In this document: positions 1-8,116 of the stretch, one piece after another | Position numbering within the stretch: the stretch's first letter is position 1 | Layout: the number at the start of each line of letters is the position of its first letter | Assembly: GCA_022484685.1 (NCBI GenBank) | Contig: JAKVKY010000005.1 | Span: 17,530 to 81,529, forward strand | Length of the DNA stretch: 64,000 nt | From: Acidaminococcaceae bacterium | Lineage (GTDB): Bacteria; Bacillota; Negativicutes; Acidaminococcales; Acidaminococcaceae | Direction: 5' to 3' | Made by a program: the position numbers and the translations under genes | The notes under the pieces: model-generated | Database searches by the model: none | What the model was told of the DNA's origin: nothing | Seen by the model: only the letters and a program-made list of their open reading frames with translations

Positions 1-399
1 TGTCTGCTCTTCGCTCTCTTCGCCGCTGACATAAAGACACTTTAACTGTCGCTCAGACAGACGCATTACCACGTCCAACAGGATCGTGGACTTACCGATG
101 CCGGGATCACCGCCCAAAAGTACCAAAGACCCTGGCACGATGCCACCGCCCAAAACCCGGTCAAACTCACCGATGCCGGTGACAATGCGTTCCACCTGGG
201 TCTGGCTGATATTGGCTAAAGTCTTGGGAATGCCTGTTTCCATGAATTTCAGGAAACTTTTGGTAGTTCCCTGAACGGAAGGTACAGCCGTTTCTTCCAC
301 CAAGCTGTCCCAGGTGCCGCATTCCGGACATTTTCCCAACCAGGAAACAGTGGTATATCCGCAATTCTGACAGACATATTTAACCTTAGCTCTGGCCAT
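1..399 (-). CDS. radA: DNA repair protein RadA, N-terminal part (runs off left edge)
   Basis: The 133 visible residues are the start of RadA/Sms, a RecA-like ATPase that helps process recombination intermediates. A four-cysteine zinc finger (C10, C13, C24, C27) is followed by a Walker A motif GDPGIGKST at residues 97-105. The rest, including the KNRFG motif and the Lon-like domain, lies beyond position 1. The ATG (397-399) is inside the end of clpC; the two genes overlap by 14 bases, so they are translationally linked in ctsR-clpC-radA, a usual Firmicute order. Identity is secure from the zinc finger plus Walker box; only the C-terminal two thirds is unseen. Confidence 0.95.
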   Translation of the reverse strand, partial: MARAKVKYVCQNCGYTTVSWLGKCPECGTWDSLVEETAVPSVQGTTKSFLKFMETGIPKTLANISQTQVERIVTGIGEFDRVLGGGIVPGSLVLLGGDPGIGKSTILLDVVMRLSERQLKCLYVSGEESEEQT

Positions 400-2950
400 G
401 AACTACTTCCTCTCCCAGAGGCACACACACATCCTCCGGTGTATTTTCCACCTGCGTGAAGGCAAACTCTCCCCCTACCACGTCCAGATTTACCGTATCA
501 CCGCGTCCAAAAACTCCGGACAGATACAAATCGGCCAGCTTGTCTTCCACATTTTTACGTAAAGCCCGGCGCAAGGGGCGGGCGCCGTAACGCACATCCA
601 TACCTACAGCTAACAACTTAGCTTTAGCCGCGGCACTGGCTTTTAAGTGCAATCCCATCTCGCCTAACCGCACCTGCATTTCTGCCAGCAGTTTGTCCAC
701 AATCTGTGCCAGTTCTTTCTTGCCCAGAGTATCAAAAACCACGACCTCATCCACACGGTTCAGGAACTCGGGCCGAAAAACCTGTTTGATGTCTTCCAGG
801 ACAGCCTGCTTCTTATTTTGTTCCTGTTCGCTGTCACTGGCGGCAAAACCCAGGGCCTTGCCTCCGGCCAGTTTCTCGGCGCTGGCATTACTGGTCATAA
901 TGAGGACAGTGTTACGAAAATCTACCGTGTTGCCCTGACCATCCGTCAACCGGCCATCTTCCATGATCTGCAGCAAGATATTAAAAACATCAGGATGTGC
1001 TTTTTCAATCTCATCCAGCAAAATTACCGCATACGGACGGCGCTTGATCACGCTGGTCAGTTGACCGCCCTCATCATAACCCACATAGCCTGGAGGCGCA
1101 CCAATCAGGCGGGATACCGTATGTTTTTCCATATATTCACTCATGTCAAAACGTACCAGCGCCCGCTCGTCGCCGAAAAGATTTTCGGCTAAGGCTTTTG
1201 CCAGCTCGGTCTTGCCCACACCCGTAGGTCCTAAAAATAAGAAACTGCCTACAGGACGGTTAATATCTTTTAGCCCTGCCCGGGCACGACGCATGGCCCT
1301 GGCCACTACACCCACAGCTGTTTCCTGTCCCATAACCCGCTGATGCAGTTGTGCTTCCAGATGCAGCAGTTGCCTGGATTCAGCCATGGTAAGACGTTCC
1401 AGAGGAATATTAGTCCACTCGGAAATTATCTTTTCAATGGTACTGCGTTCCACCTGGGGTTTACCCATCTGACCGCTATAATCTTTCACACTGTGCAGCC
1501 TGATTTCCGCGCAGGCTTCATCCAGCAGGTCAATAGCTTTATCCGGCAGGTTACGATCGCTGATATAACGGTCTGCCAGTTCCACCGCCGCCTGCAAAGC
1601 CTCATCCCTGATCTCCACTTGATGATAATCTTCATAACGGGGACGTAAGGTCTGTAAAATAGTTAAAGTTTGTGCTACAGAAGGCGCCTGGATCATGATG
1701 GGCTGGAAACGGCGTTCCAAAGCCGCATCTTTCTCAATGCTCTTCCGGTAATCTGCTACCGTGGTGGCACCAATCACATGCAGTTCTCCCCGGGCCAGGG
1801 ACGGTTTTAACAAATTTCCCATGCTGACCGTACCGTCGCCGCCATTCATCAGCATCTGCATCTCATCAATAAACAGGATGATCTGCGGACAATCACGTAC
1901 CGCCTCAATAATTTCCTGCAGCCGTTCTTCCAGTTCGCCCCGATACTTGGAACCGCCTAAGATACTGCCCAGTTCCAGGCTGAACACAGTTTTATCCTGC
2001 AGGAACTCGGGTACCTGTTTGGCCACGATCATCTGGGCCAACCCTTCGGCTACCGCCGTCTTACCTACACCAGCCTCGCCTATCAGCACCGGATTATTCT
2101 TAGTACGGCGGCTGAGAACCCTGGCCGCATGCGCAATTTCCTTGGCACGCCCTACCACGGGATCCAGCTTGCCCTGTTCCGCCAATTCATTTAAGTTACG
2201 TCCAAAACCCTGTAACGCTTCCAGGGCCCTTTTCATCTTCTCCTGAGCCCGTTCAGCTTCCATCTGTGCCTGGAACTTATTGCCTTCCGGTAATTCCTTG
2301 GAAGCAATAAAATCTTCATGCATCTGATTCTGCAGCTTGCTCCAGGTCAAATCAAAATGTGCCAAAACCCGGGACGCTACACATTCTTCCGCGGCCACCA
2401 GGCCTAAAAGGATGTGAGCCGTGCTTATCTGGCTCAGCAAATCTTTTTGAGCGAATTCCCGGGCCAGCCGCATGGCTTCTTTCGCCTTCATAGACAAACC
2501 CGCCGGCTCTTCGCTTTCCCCGTTACCGCTCATCCAACTGGACAGTTCCACCCGGACCATATCCTTATTAATTTTCAGAGCCTCCAGCAGTCGGGCGGCA
2601 TAACAATTCTCATTGAGCAGGGCCAGCAAAATGTGTTCAGTCGCAATGTGCTCCTGCCGGCGCTGTTTCGCATAACGTCTGGCGGCAACCAGAGCCCGGT
2701 TGGCATCCAGGGTATAATGCTCCTCGCCTAACAAACCGTCCATTGGCTGAGCGCTAACCAATTTATGAGCAAAAGGCTTAATCAAATCTTCCAAGAAAGC
2801 CTTCATGCTGTCGCTGTTCACGTCAATCACGTTATCAGGCGCCAATTCCTGGGCACACTGGGCGCACAGCCACTTATCTATCTGTTTATTATTTACCACG
2901 CACACCACATGCATGGTCGCTTCACGTTTGTGACATCTTTCACATAACAT
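386..2950 (-). CDS. clpC: Clp ATPase, ClpC/ClpE hybrid with N-terminal zinc finger
   Basis: An 854-residue AAA+ unfoldase expected to feed ClpP. A four-cysteine finger (C3, C6, C29, C32), like those of ClpE and McsA, is followed by a double Clp_N domain (about 75-225), a first AAA+ module (Walker A GEAGVGKT near 295) and a second (GPTGVGKTE near 575). An LGF tripeptide after the second module fits the ClpP-docking loop. The coiled-coil M domain that ClpC carries between the modules is missing: only about 15 residues separate IRLHS from the conserved EWTNIP. No mcsA or mcsB is present. The start is the ATG at 2950, placed properly after AGAGGTG; an in-frame GTG at 2959 lies inside that ribosome-binding site. 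Transcribed with ctsR, so under CtsR control. Confidence 0.93.
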   Translation of the reverse strand: MLCERCHKREATMHVVCVVNNKQIDKWLCAQCAQELAPDNVIDVNSDSMKAFLEDLIKPFAHKLVSAQPMDGLLGEEHYTLDANRALVAARRYAKQRRQEHIATEHILLALLNENCYAARLLEALKINKDMVRVELSSWMSGNGESEEPAGLSMKAKEAMRLAREFAQKDLLSQISTAHILLGLVAAEECVASRVLAHFDLTWSKLQNQMHEDFIASKELPEGNKFQAQMEAERAQEKMKRALEALQGFGRNLNELAEQGKLDPVVGRAKEIAHAARVLSRRTKNNPVLIGEAGVGKTAVAEGLAQMIVAKQVPEFLQDKTVFSLELGSILGGSKYRGELEERLQEIIEAVRDCPQIILFIDEMQMLMNGGDGTVSMGNLLKPSLARGELHVIGATTVADYRKSIEKDAALERRFQPIMIQAPSVAQTLTILQTLRPRYEDYHQVEIRDEALQAAVELADRYISDRNLPDKAIDLLDEACAEIRLHSVKDYSGQMGKPQVERSTIEKIISEWTNIPLERLTMAESRQLLHLEAQLHQRVMGQETAVGVVARAMRRARAGLKDINRPVGSFLFLGPTGVGKTELAKALAENLFGDERALVRFDMSEYMEKHTVSRLIGAPPGYVGYDEGGQLTSVIKRRPYAVILLDEIEKAHPDVFNILLQIMEDGRLTDGQGNTVDFRNTVLIMTSNASAEKLAGGKALGFAASDSEQEQNKKQAVLEDIKQVFRPEFLNRVDEVVVFDTLGKKELAQIVDKLLAEMQVRLGEMGLHLKASAAAKAKLLAVGMDVRYGARPLRRALRKNVEDKLADLYLSGVFGRGDTVNLDVVGGEFAFTQVENTPEDVCVPLGEEVVHGQS

Positions 2951-3037
2951 AGGGATCACCTCTTTGGTCCTGGACTAAAGTACATCTATAAAACTTATTT
3001 TTAAACTGCGGAGCTGTCACCTGCAGCAACAACAACC

Positions 3038-3448
3038 TTAACTGACATTGATCATCTCATGCAAAGTTTTCTGCAACAAAGCCAGCTTATCCTCTTCTTC
3101 CAGATTAAGACGGCTGAACAAATACTTGAGCATGACAAATTCCCGGGCCGTCAAAGCCTTGGTCTGATACCAATATTCCAAATATTCATCCACGCTCGGC
3201 TCAGCCTCCGGCTTTTTTTCCAGAGGCAGCACCCGCATGATGCGGATAAAGCCGCCGCTGCCCCGCTTACTTTGTACCAGATAACCCCGGTCCAAGGTAA
3301 AACGGGTGTTGAGCACATAGCTAACCTGGCTGGGCGCACAACCCACCCTGCTGGCCACATCGCTCCGGCTCATCTGCAGCTCATTGTCATCTTCGCTCAG
3401 TAGCTGCGTCACAATATAATGTTCAATAATATCGGCAATATTTTTCAT
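3038..3448 (-). CDS. ctsR: Transcriptional repressor CtsR
   Basis: A 136-residue protein matching CtsR, the winged-helix repressor of clp genes that is inactivated by heat. The N-terminal DNA-binding half contains the SRSDVASRVGCAPSQVSYVL helix-turn-helix region and the glycine wing RGSGGFIRI, the thermosensing element of the family. The C-terminal dimerisation part is acidic. The ATG at 3448 follows GGAGATGAG at good spacing; the GTG at 3466 upstream has no such site. It is the first gene of ctsR-clpC-radA; its promoter holds a CtsR-type repeat, implying autoregulation. McsA and McsB, the usual modulators, are not encoded next to it. Confidence 0.95.
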   Translation of the reverse strand: MKNIADIIEHYIVTQLLSEDDNELQMSRSDVASRVGCAPSQVSYVLNTRFTLDRGYLVQSKRGSGGFIRIMRVLPLEKKPEAEPSVDEYLEYWYQTKALTAREFVMLKYLFSRLNLEEEDKLALLQKTLHEMINVS

Positions 3449-3484
3449 AAACTCATCTCCGTACACCTGCTAATTTACTTTTAT

Positions 3485-3513
3485 TATATTTGACCATTTG
3501 ACTTTTTGCAAGT
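3485..3513 (-). promoter_or_regulatory. ctsR promoter with CtsR heptad repeat in the spacer
   Basis: On the minus strand, -35 TTGCAA (3513-3508) and -10 TATAAT (3490-3485) are separated by exactly 17 bases. The spacer holds two direct CtsR-type heptads, AGTCAAA (3505-3499) and GGTCAAA (3497-3491). The known consensus separates heptads by three bases; here only one separates them. Binding would block RNA polymerase directly. Confidence 0.85.
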
Positions 3514-3553
3514 CCCTTCGCAAAAAAGTCACAACTTACCGGGTTTTCCACTT

Positions 3554-3606
3554 AAAACAAAACCAGCCTTACCGTCTGCAAAAACTTACGTCAGGTAAGG
3601 CTGGTT
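3554..3606 (-). terminator. Rho-independent terminator after the 3636-4184 gene
   Basis: The 13-base arms 3561-3573 and 3594-3606 are fully complementary and on the minus strand are followed by a T-rich run (3560-3554). It ends transcription of the secreted-protein gene just upstream and insulates ctsR. Confidence 0.8.
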
Positions 3607-3635
3607 AAACATAATTCAGGACAAGAACTTACTGC

Positions 3636-4184
3636 TCACGCGCCCATGGTAAATTTAATTTCCCGGATGATATTACTTTTATCAACCTTAAACCGCATCA
3701 CGGACGGACCATAGGTATATTCATAAAAATTATAACCCTGACTGACAGCGGCTCTGTCACCGGCTGCTTCCAGGCTTTCCGGAATATCTGCCAGTACCGT
3801 GCCATATTTGCCGGTCACCATGCTGAAAGGCTTGCCCACGGCAAAACCGCTGGGCGTCGCTAAAGCGGCACTGGTGGTGGTCACGCCGATGATGGTGCTC
3901 ACATGCTTGCGTTTGGTAGGCAGGGTAAAGACACTCATGCCGTTACTGTACGTATAGGCAATACCTTTAAGCTTCTTACCGTAGGAATAATGCAGGAATT
4001 TATCCTGACTTACCGGCTGGCCGTATTCTACGTTAACGGCGGTCAGTTGTGTACCCGGCTTAATATTGCCCAGCTGGAACTCCTCGTACTCGATGGTCGG
4101 CATCTGCACGCAGAAACCCGGCACGGCTAAACTTAAACACAGCATCGCCAGGGCCATGATCCTGACCCACAAACTTTTACGCAT
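3636..4184 (-). CDS. Secreted protein of unknown function, paralogue of the 6485-7009 gene
   Basis: A 182-residue protein with a clear Sec signal peptide (LAMLCLSLAVPGFC, cleavage near 27). I do not recognise a named family. It shows two halves of the form Gx...YGxP followed by a strand-rich stretch ending in FxVDxxxxIREI, a pattern that recalls small BamE/SmpA-like folds, but this is only inference. The same pattern and order occur in the product of 6485-7009, so the two are probably old duplicates. The ATG at 4184 follows GGAGGCG at good spacing; an upstream in-frame ATG at 4199 overlaps that site. It is followed by its own terminator. Confidence 0.75.
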   Translation of the reverse strand: MRKSLWVRIMALAMLCLSLAVPGFCVQMPTIEYEEFQLGNIKPGTQLTAVNVEYGQPVSQDKFLHYSYGKKLKGIAYTYSNGMSVFTLPTKRKHVSTIIGVTTTSAALATPSGFAVGKPFSMVTGKYGTVLADIPESLEAAGDRAAVSQGYNFYEYTYGPSVMRFKVDKSNIIREIKFTMGA

Positions 4185-4256
4185 GGTAAGCGCCTCCATA
4201 TTTTTAAGTTGGTTTAATTATATCACAAATATGGGCTAGCACCTAAAGACCGCCTT

Positions 4257-5069
4257 TTAGTTGGCCGGTACGATAGTACCTTTAAAGGTGTCGGCAATAT
4301 ACTGCTTGACAGCTTGGGAATGGAACAGGTCCGCAATCTTCTTATAAGTAGGATTATCCTTATCCTTTTCCCGGGCGGCCAGCACCATCACGGCCAGAGG
4401 CTCGTCATCCTTTTCCCAGAAGAGGCCCTGTTTCTTAACATCCAGTTTAGCGCTCATCACATAGTTCATGGTGATAACGGCAAGGTCCACATCGCTGAGA
4501 CTGCGGGGCAATTGTGCTGCTTCCAGTTCCTTAAACTGCAGGTGCTTGGGATTTTCCACCACATCTTTAACCGTAGCCTTAAAGCCTACGCCGGGTTTTA
4601 ACTTAATCAAGCCAGCCTTTTCCAGAAGCCCCAGCCCCCGGCCGCCGTTGGTAGGATCATTGGGGATGGCTACCGTAGCCTTATCGGGGATAGCTTTTAA
4701 ATCGTGAATCTTATCGCTGTAAATGCCCATGCGCATCAGAATGGTCTTACCGATAGGTACCAGCTTGGCATTATTTTGTTTGGCGAAATTGGCCAGGAAC
4801 GGCGCATGCTGATAACTGTTCAAATCCAGGTCACCATCGGCCAAAGCCTTATCCGGGGTCACATAATCGCTAAATTCTACCACCTGCACATTGAGGCCCT
4901 GCTTCTTAGCCTCCTTGGCCACCGCCTCCACCACCTGGGCATGCGGTCCGGCCGTAGCGCCGATCTTAATCGGCTTGGACGTGCCACTTTCCTTCTTGCT
5001 GCCACCACAGCCGGCAGCCGCAAAGGCCACTAATGTCAGGGCTACTAACAGATACACCAGTTTTTTCAT
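4257..5069 (-). CDS. metQ: Methionine-binding lipoprotein MetQ (NlpA family)
   Basis: A 270-residue substrate-binding lipoprotein of D/L-methionine ABC importers. A lipobox (FAAAGC) anchors it to the membrane; the mature part has NlpA-family landmarks such as SYQHAPFL, IPNDPTNGGRGL and YKKIADLFHS. The ATG at 5069 sits ten bases after AAGGAG; a TTG at 5078 lacks spacing. A SAM-I riboswitch with a terminator lies directly upstream, so expression should rise when S-adenosylmethionine is low. The partner genes metN (ATPase) and metI (permease) are not adjacent, so this is an orphan binding protein that must dock on a transporter encoded elsewhere. Confidence 0.93.
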   Translation of the reverse strand: MKKLVYLLVALTLVAFAAAGCGGSKKESGTSKPIKIGATAGPHAQVVEAVAKEAKKQGLNVQVVEFSDYVTPDKALADGDLDLNSYQHAPFLANFAKQNNAKLVPIGKTILMRMGIYSDKIHDLKAIPDKATVAIPNDPTNGGRGLGLLEKAGLIKLKPGVGFKATVKDVVENPKHLQFKELEAAQLPRSLSDVDLAVITMNYVMSAKLDVKKQGLFWEKDDEPLAVMVLAAREKDKDNPTYKKIADLFHSQAVKQYIADTFKGTIVPAN

Positions 5070-5137
5070 CTTGTACAATCTCCTTTGTCCGGCACAAGTG
5101 CCGTAAATTTAACAACGTACCCTTTCATCATGTCTGC

Positions 5138-5276
5138 AAAAAAATAACTCTTCAGATGAAGAGTTAGAATCGTCTTTTGCTTCATCTGCCGGATTGCTCC
5201 GTTGGATTTGGCACCATGCACCTCAGTGCGGTTGCCGTAGTTTCATCGGGCCAGTCCCTCCGCTACTCGTGATGAA
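5138..5276 (-). promoter_or_regulatory. SAM-I riboswitch (S-box) with terminator, upstream of metQ
   Basis: Read on the minus strand, 5276-5181 carries the SAM-I signature: CACGAGTAGCGGAGGGACTGG, GATGAAACTACGGCAACC and GGTGCCAAATCC, closed by P1 (TTCATC with GATGAA). Downstream, arms 5165-5146 form a perfect hairpin (AACTCTTCA/TGAAGAGTT) followed by seven Ts: the terminator. The 3' strand of P1 (CAGATGAAG) is fully complementary to CTTCATCTG within the terminator, giving a nine-pair antiterminator when SAM is absent. It is thus a transcriptional OFF switch. Confidence 0.95.
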
Positions 5277-5294
5277 TTTTTAGTTGTTGACGCT

Positions 5295-5323
5295 ATGATA
5301 GCCCTTCCCCCCGGTGTTGTCAA
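5295..5323 (-). promoter_or_regulatory. Promoter of the SAM riboswitch-metQ transcript
   Basis: Minus strand -35 TTGACA (5323-5318), 17-base spacer, -10 TATCAT (5300-5295), placed about 20 bases before the aptamer. Together with the riboswitch this fills the 5070-5380 gap. Confidence 0.8.
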
Positions 5324-5380
5324 GGAAAAGGGCTAAACTTTTTCTTATTCCTATTAATTTACTATAAATCGTTAAGCATG

Positions 5381-5728
5381 TTACAGTTCCGTATACTTTT
5401 TGGCGTTACCATAAGCCTTAGCCACAGGATACTTTTGGATATTCTGCGCCAGTTTCTCCTTAATGATAGTCTCCGGATCCAGTTTCAGGACCTGGCTGAG
5501 CATGATGCAGTACATGAACACATCTGCTAACTCCTCCGCCATCTGCGGTTTCTTGGCCGGTACCGCCAGATCCGCACCGGACCACTGGAACAGCTCCAAA
5601 AGTTCGGCCGCCTCCAGACTTAACGAGATAGCCATATCCTTGGGATTATGGAACTGATCCCAGTTGCGTTCCGTCACGAATTGACGCACAGCCGCCAAAG
5701 TCGCAGCGCTGATCTCCTTGTCCTGCAT
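5381..5728 (-). CDS. MazG-like nucleotide pyrophosphohydrolase
   Basis: A 115-residue all-alpha NTP pyrophosphohydrolase of the MazG/dCTPase (RS21-C6-like) group, which hydrolyses (d)NTPs to (d)NMP and pyrophosphate, probably to clear non-canonical or excess nucleotides. The metal-binding pattern is visible: LEAAELLE followed about 30 residues later by EELADVFMY, supplying the ExxE and ExxD acidic ligands. Length fits a single-domain enzyme. AAGGAGTGG precedes the ATG and overlaps the stop of the upstream secreted-protein gene (5741-6403), so both are likely co-transcribed. The exact substrate cannot be told from sequence. Confidence 0.88.
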   Translation of the reverse strand: MQDKEISAATLAAVRQFVTERNWDQFHNPKDMAISLSLEAAELLELFQWSGADLAVPAKKPQMAEELADVFMYCIMLSQVLKLDPETIIKEKLAQNIQKYPVAKAYGNAKKYTEL

Positions 5729-5740
5729 ACTACCACTCCT

Positions 5741-6403
5741 TTATTGTTGTTTCTGATAAGCTACCAGATAATAGGTAGGTCCTGCCAGATCCGCCACGCT
5801 GACCTCGGCGTGGTAAACCGCTACCAGGTGCGGCAGTTCCTGCCGGTCGCCTTTCAACCACTCGGCAGGCGCAGCATGTACATCGCCCGTAAACGTGGGA
5901 CTGGCCTTATACACATTGACCGTGGCTTCATACTGTCCTTCACCCGTAGCATTAAAGGTAAAGACCTGAGAGAACGTAGCTCCCTCCCCGTCCGCCTTGG
6001 GCAGGATATAGTAGCCGCTGTTCGACAAAGAATATCTGGTCGTGGCCCGCAAATCTGAGTCCGCCAGGGTATAACCAAAATATTTATGCACGGCAGCACG
6101 GACCTGGTCCGCGGGCACACCCCAATGACGGGCATCCAGGCTGATCATTTCCCGGCCCGGCGTATTCAAGCGCACATGGTCCACGCCAAAATTCAGGATG
6201 GCGTCTAAAGCTAAATTACCGTTAGTAAATTCCGGCAAACCCGCTTCCGAAAAATTACTAAAGAAAGTATCCAGCCTATCCCGCTCCGCAGCAGTCAAAC
6301 CAGCTACATCCCGCTCTGCTGCCAGAGCCGTACCGGCGCCGGCCAGTTGTACTACCAGCAGTAACAATGCCAGCGCTAACCCCATGAGCCTTTTCCTTAA
6401 CAT
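5741..6403 (-). CDS. Secreted protein of unknown function
   Basis: A 220-residue exported protein: basic start (MLRKRLM), long hydrophobic core and an AxA signal-peptidase site (TALAAE). The mature part begins with a helical segment (LTAAERDRLDTFFSNFSEAG) and continues as a mixed domain with several YY pairs; no catalytic motif stands out and I cannot name a family. The ATG at 6403 follows GGGGAGG at good spacing; an upstream in-frame start at 6481 would place the signal peptide internally. It lies 82 bases downstream of the 6485-7009 gene and just upstream of the MazG-like gene, in one minus-strand run of small exported proteins. Confidence 0.75.
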   Translation of the reverse strand: MLRKRLMGLALALLLLVVQLAGAGTALAAERDVAGLTAAERDRLDTFFSNFSEAGLPEFTNGNLALDAILNFGVDHVRLNTPGREMISLDARHWGVPADQVRAAVHKYFGYTLADSDLRATTRYSLSNSGYYILPKADGEGATFSQVFTFNATGEGQYEATVNVYKASPTFTGDVHAAPAEWLKGDRQELPHLVAVYHAEVSVADLAGPTYYLVAYQKQQ

Positions 6404-6484
6404 ACCCTCGCCTCCCCTAAAGTTTGTTTCTGCTTTCATTCTAACAAAGATTAAAGGAATCCGTACTGAGGTCGACCTCAAATT

Positions 6485-7009
6485 TTAATTCCAGCGGGGA
6501 TCTCCGGCTACCCGGTGATTAATCCAGATTTCCCTGATGAACCCGGTATGGTCCACTACAAAACGCAGATGCCGGCGGCCTAAAACATACGTAGCCGTAA
6601 AACCTTCATTCTTGGTCTTAACCAGTTCCGGATCGGCCTGCACCACGTTTGTCGGCGTACCTAACCTGGACTGCGCCAAACTGAAAGGCATATCGGTATG
6701 TAAGCCGCCCGGCGTCATTAAGCTGTTCGCCTTAGCGCCCACGCTGACCACATAGGTTCCCTGCGCCTTATCCTTTACCGCCAGGATCTCGTATAAATCA
6801 TTATAGCTTAAATAGATAATCTTCGGTCCTTCGTTGTAAATCTTAGGTTTACCGTATACGGCTTCCACATGAGCTACCGTATCGCCCAGAGCCACGCTGC
6901 CGATACTCATCTCTTTCTGCACGGCAGCCTCATTCATAGCCAGAGCCGGCACGGCCAGCAGCAGGCATAAACTGCTTAAGAGAAGCAGCTTCAGGATAAA
7001 TTTTTTCAT
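6485..7009 (-). CDS. Secreted protein of unknown function, paralogue of the 3636-4184 gene
   Basis: A 174-residue protein with a typical signal peptide (LLLLSSLCLLLAVPALA, cleavage near 25). The mature part has VALGDTVAHVEAVYGKP in the first half and PFSLAQSRLGTP plus RFVVDHTGFIREIWI in the second. These positions match the product of 3636-4184 in order and spacing, so the two genes form a paralogous pair separated by metQ and two other genes. Each protein looks like two repeats of one small alpha/beta unit. The function is unknown; the lack of lipobox and of membrane segments after the signal suggests a free secreted or cell-wall-zone protein. SD GGAGGCGGAAT precedes the ATG. Confidence 0.75.
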   Translation of the reverse strand: MKKFILKLLLLSSLCLLLAVPALAMNEAAVQKEMSIGSVALGDTVAHVEAVYGKPKIYNEGPKIIYLSYNDLYEILAVKDKAQGTYVVSVGAKANSLMTPGGLHTDMPFSLAQSRLGTPTNVVQADPELVKTKNEGFTATYVLGRRHLRFVVDHTGFIREIWINHRVAGDPRWN

Positions 7010-7028
7010 ATTCCGCCTCCGTCTAAAT

Positions 7029-8039
7029 TTATTTACTACCGTGGACGTTATAACTGTTACCGTCCGTAGTGATAATCAAATCACCGTTCTGTTTGGTCGT
7101 GACCACCTTAATGCCCAGATAATCGTAGGTGCTCAGCACCTTAGGATCCGGATGCTTAAATTTTACCGGGTCGCCGCCGCAACTGATGACACCCCAGGTG
7201 GGTTTCACCGTGTTCAGCCAGTTCCAGGTGGAAGAAGTCCTGCTGCCGTGATGCGCCACTTTCAGCACATCCACATGTAAATCGGCAGCCGGGTAATTAC
7301 CCATCACCTGATATTCCGCCGCCGCTTCCATATCCCCCGTAAACAGCATCTGGAATTTACCATAATGCAGTTTCAGCACCAGGCTGTTGTTGTTCAGGTA
7401 ATGTCCATACTCTTTTTTGCCTTTGGGCAAAAGCTGGCTGCCCGGAGACAGCACGGAAAAGTAAAAGCCATCTTTCAGGGTCAGCCGCTGGCCACGCCGC
7501 AACACGGTACGGTTCCAGCGCCCGTCCGCATATTCCTGAAACATCTTTTTCACAAAGTTGCTGTAGTCATTCACGACCCCGGCATCATAGATACGCCCCA
7601 CGCCAAAGTTACGCAGCACCGTTAAAAGGCCGCCGCTGTGATCGCCGTGATAATGGGAGATGATCAGCGCATCAATAAAATGTACCTTGTTTTCCCGCAA
7701 CTTTTGCAGGACAATCTCGTTCGCCGGCGCATCACCCGTGTCAATCAAAACCGTCTTACCATCACCCTGGAGCAGGATACAATCGCCGTGGCCCACATCC
7801 AGAAGTTTAATCGTAAGCTGTCCCGGCATTGCCGGCGCTTCGGCTGCGGCAGCACTGCCAGGAGTGCTGCCTTGTATGGGCGCAGTTGTAGTCTGAGACT
7901 GCGACTTTCCTGTACCCGGACCTGCAACCGTACCTGCGGCCCCGGCCCCATCACTGTTACCGCCGCTGCTGCCACAACCTGCGCACAGACAGCACAGCGT
8001 CAACAGAACTAACAGGAATTTACTCAATCTCTTCATCAT
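7029..8039 (-). CDS. ComEC-like metallo-beta-lactamase lipoprotein
   Basis: A 336-residue lipoprotein: lipobox LCAGC near residue 22, then about 60 residues of low-complexity Gly/Ser/Ala/Thr linker, then a metallo-beta-lactamase fold. The metal motif is SHYHGDHSGG, with further ligands in FTGDMEA and VAHHGSRTSS. The domain closely resembles the C-terminal nuclease-like domain of ComEC (encoded at 25095-27428), including the opening LDVGHGDCILL. An extracellular membrane-tethered nuclease or phosphodiesterase is the likeliest role, but the substrate is unknown. The tandem ATGs at 8039 and 8036 are the best starts; an upstream TTG at 8069 would put residues before the signal peptide. It is 19 bases upstream of the 6485-7009 gene, so probably in one operon. 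Confidence 0.85.
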   Translation of the reverse strand: MMKRLSKFLLVLLTLCCLCAGCGSSGGNSDGAGAAGTVAGPGTGKSQSQTTTAPIQGSTPGSAAAAEAPAMPGQLTIKLLDVGHGDCILLQGDGKTVLIDTGDAPANEIVLQKLRENKVHFIDALIISHYHGDHSGGLLTVLRNFGVGRIYDAGVVNDYSNFVKKMFQEYADGRWNRTVLRRGQRLTLKDGFYFSVLSPGSQLLPKGKKEYGHYLNNNSLVLKLHYGKFQMLFTGDMEAAAEYQVMGNYPAADLHVDVLKVAHHGSRTSSTWNWLNTVKPTWGVISCGGDPVKFKHPDPKVLSTYDYLGIKVVTTKQNGDLIITTDGNSYNVHGSK

Positions 8040-8116
8040 CCAGCCCCATTTCCTCGCGCAGATTATCAACCCTGACTTACAGGTTCATTGTACACACTCA
8101 CTATGACAAATTGATG

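Noticed and set aside
2951..2959. GTG at 2959 as the clpC start
   Set aside because: The GTG is part of the AGAGGTG ribosome-binding site for the ATG at 2950.
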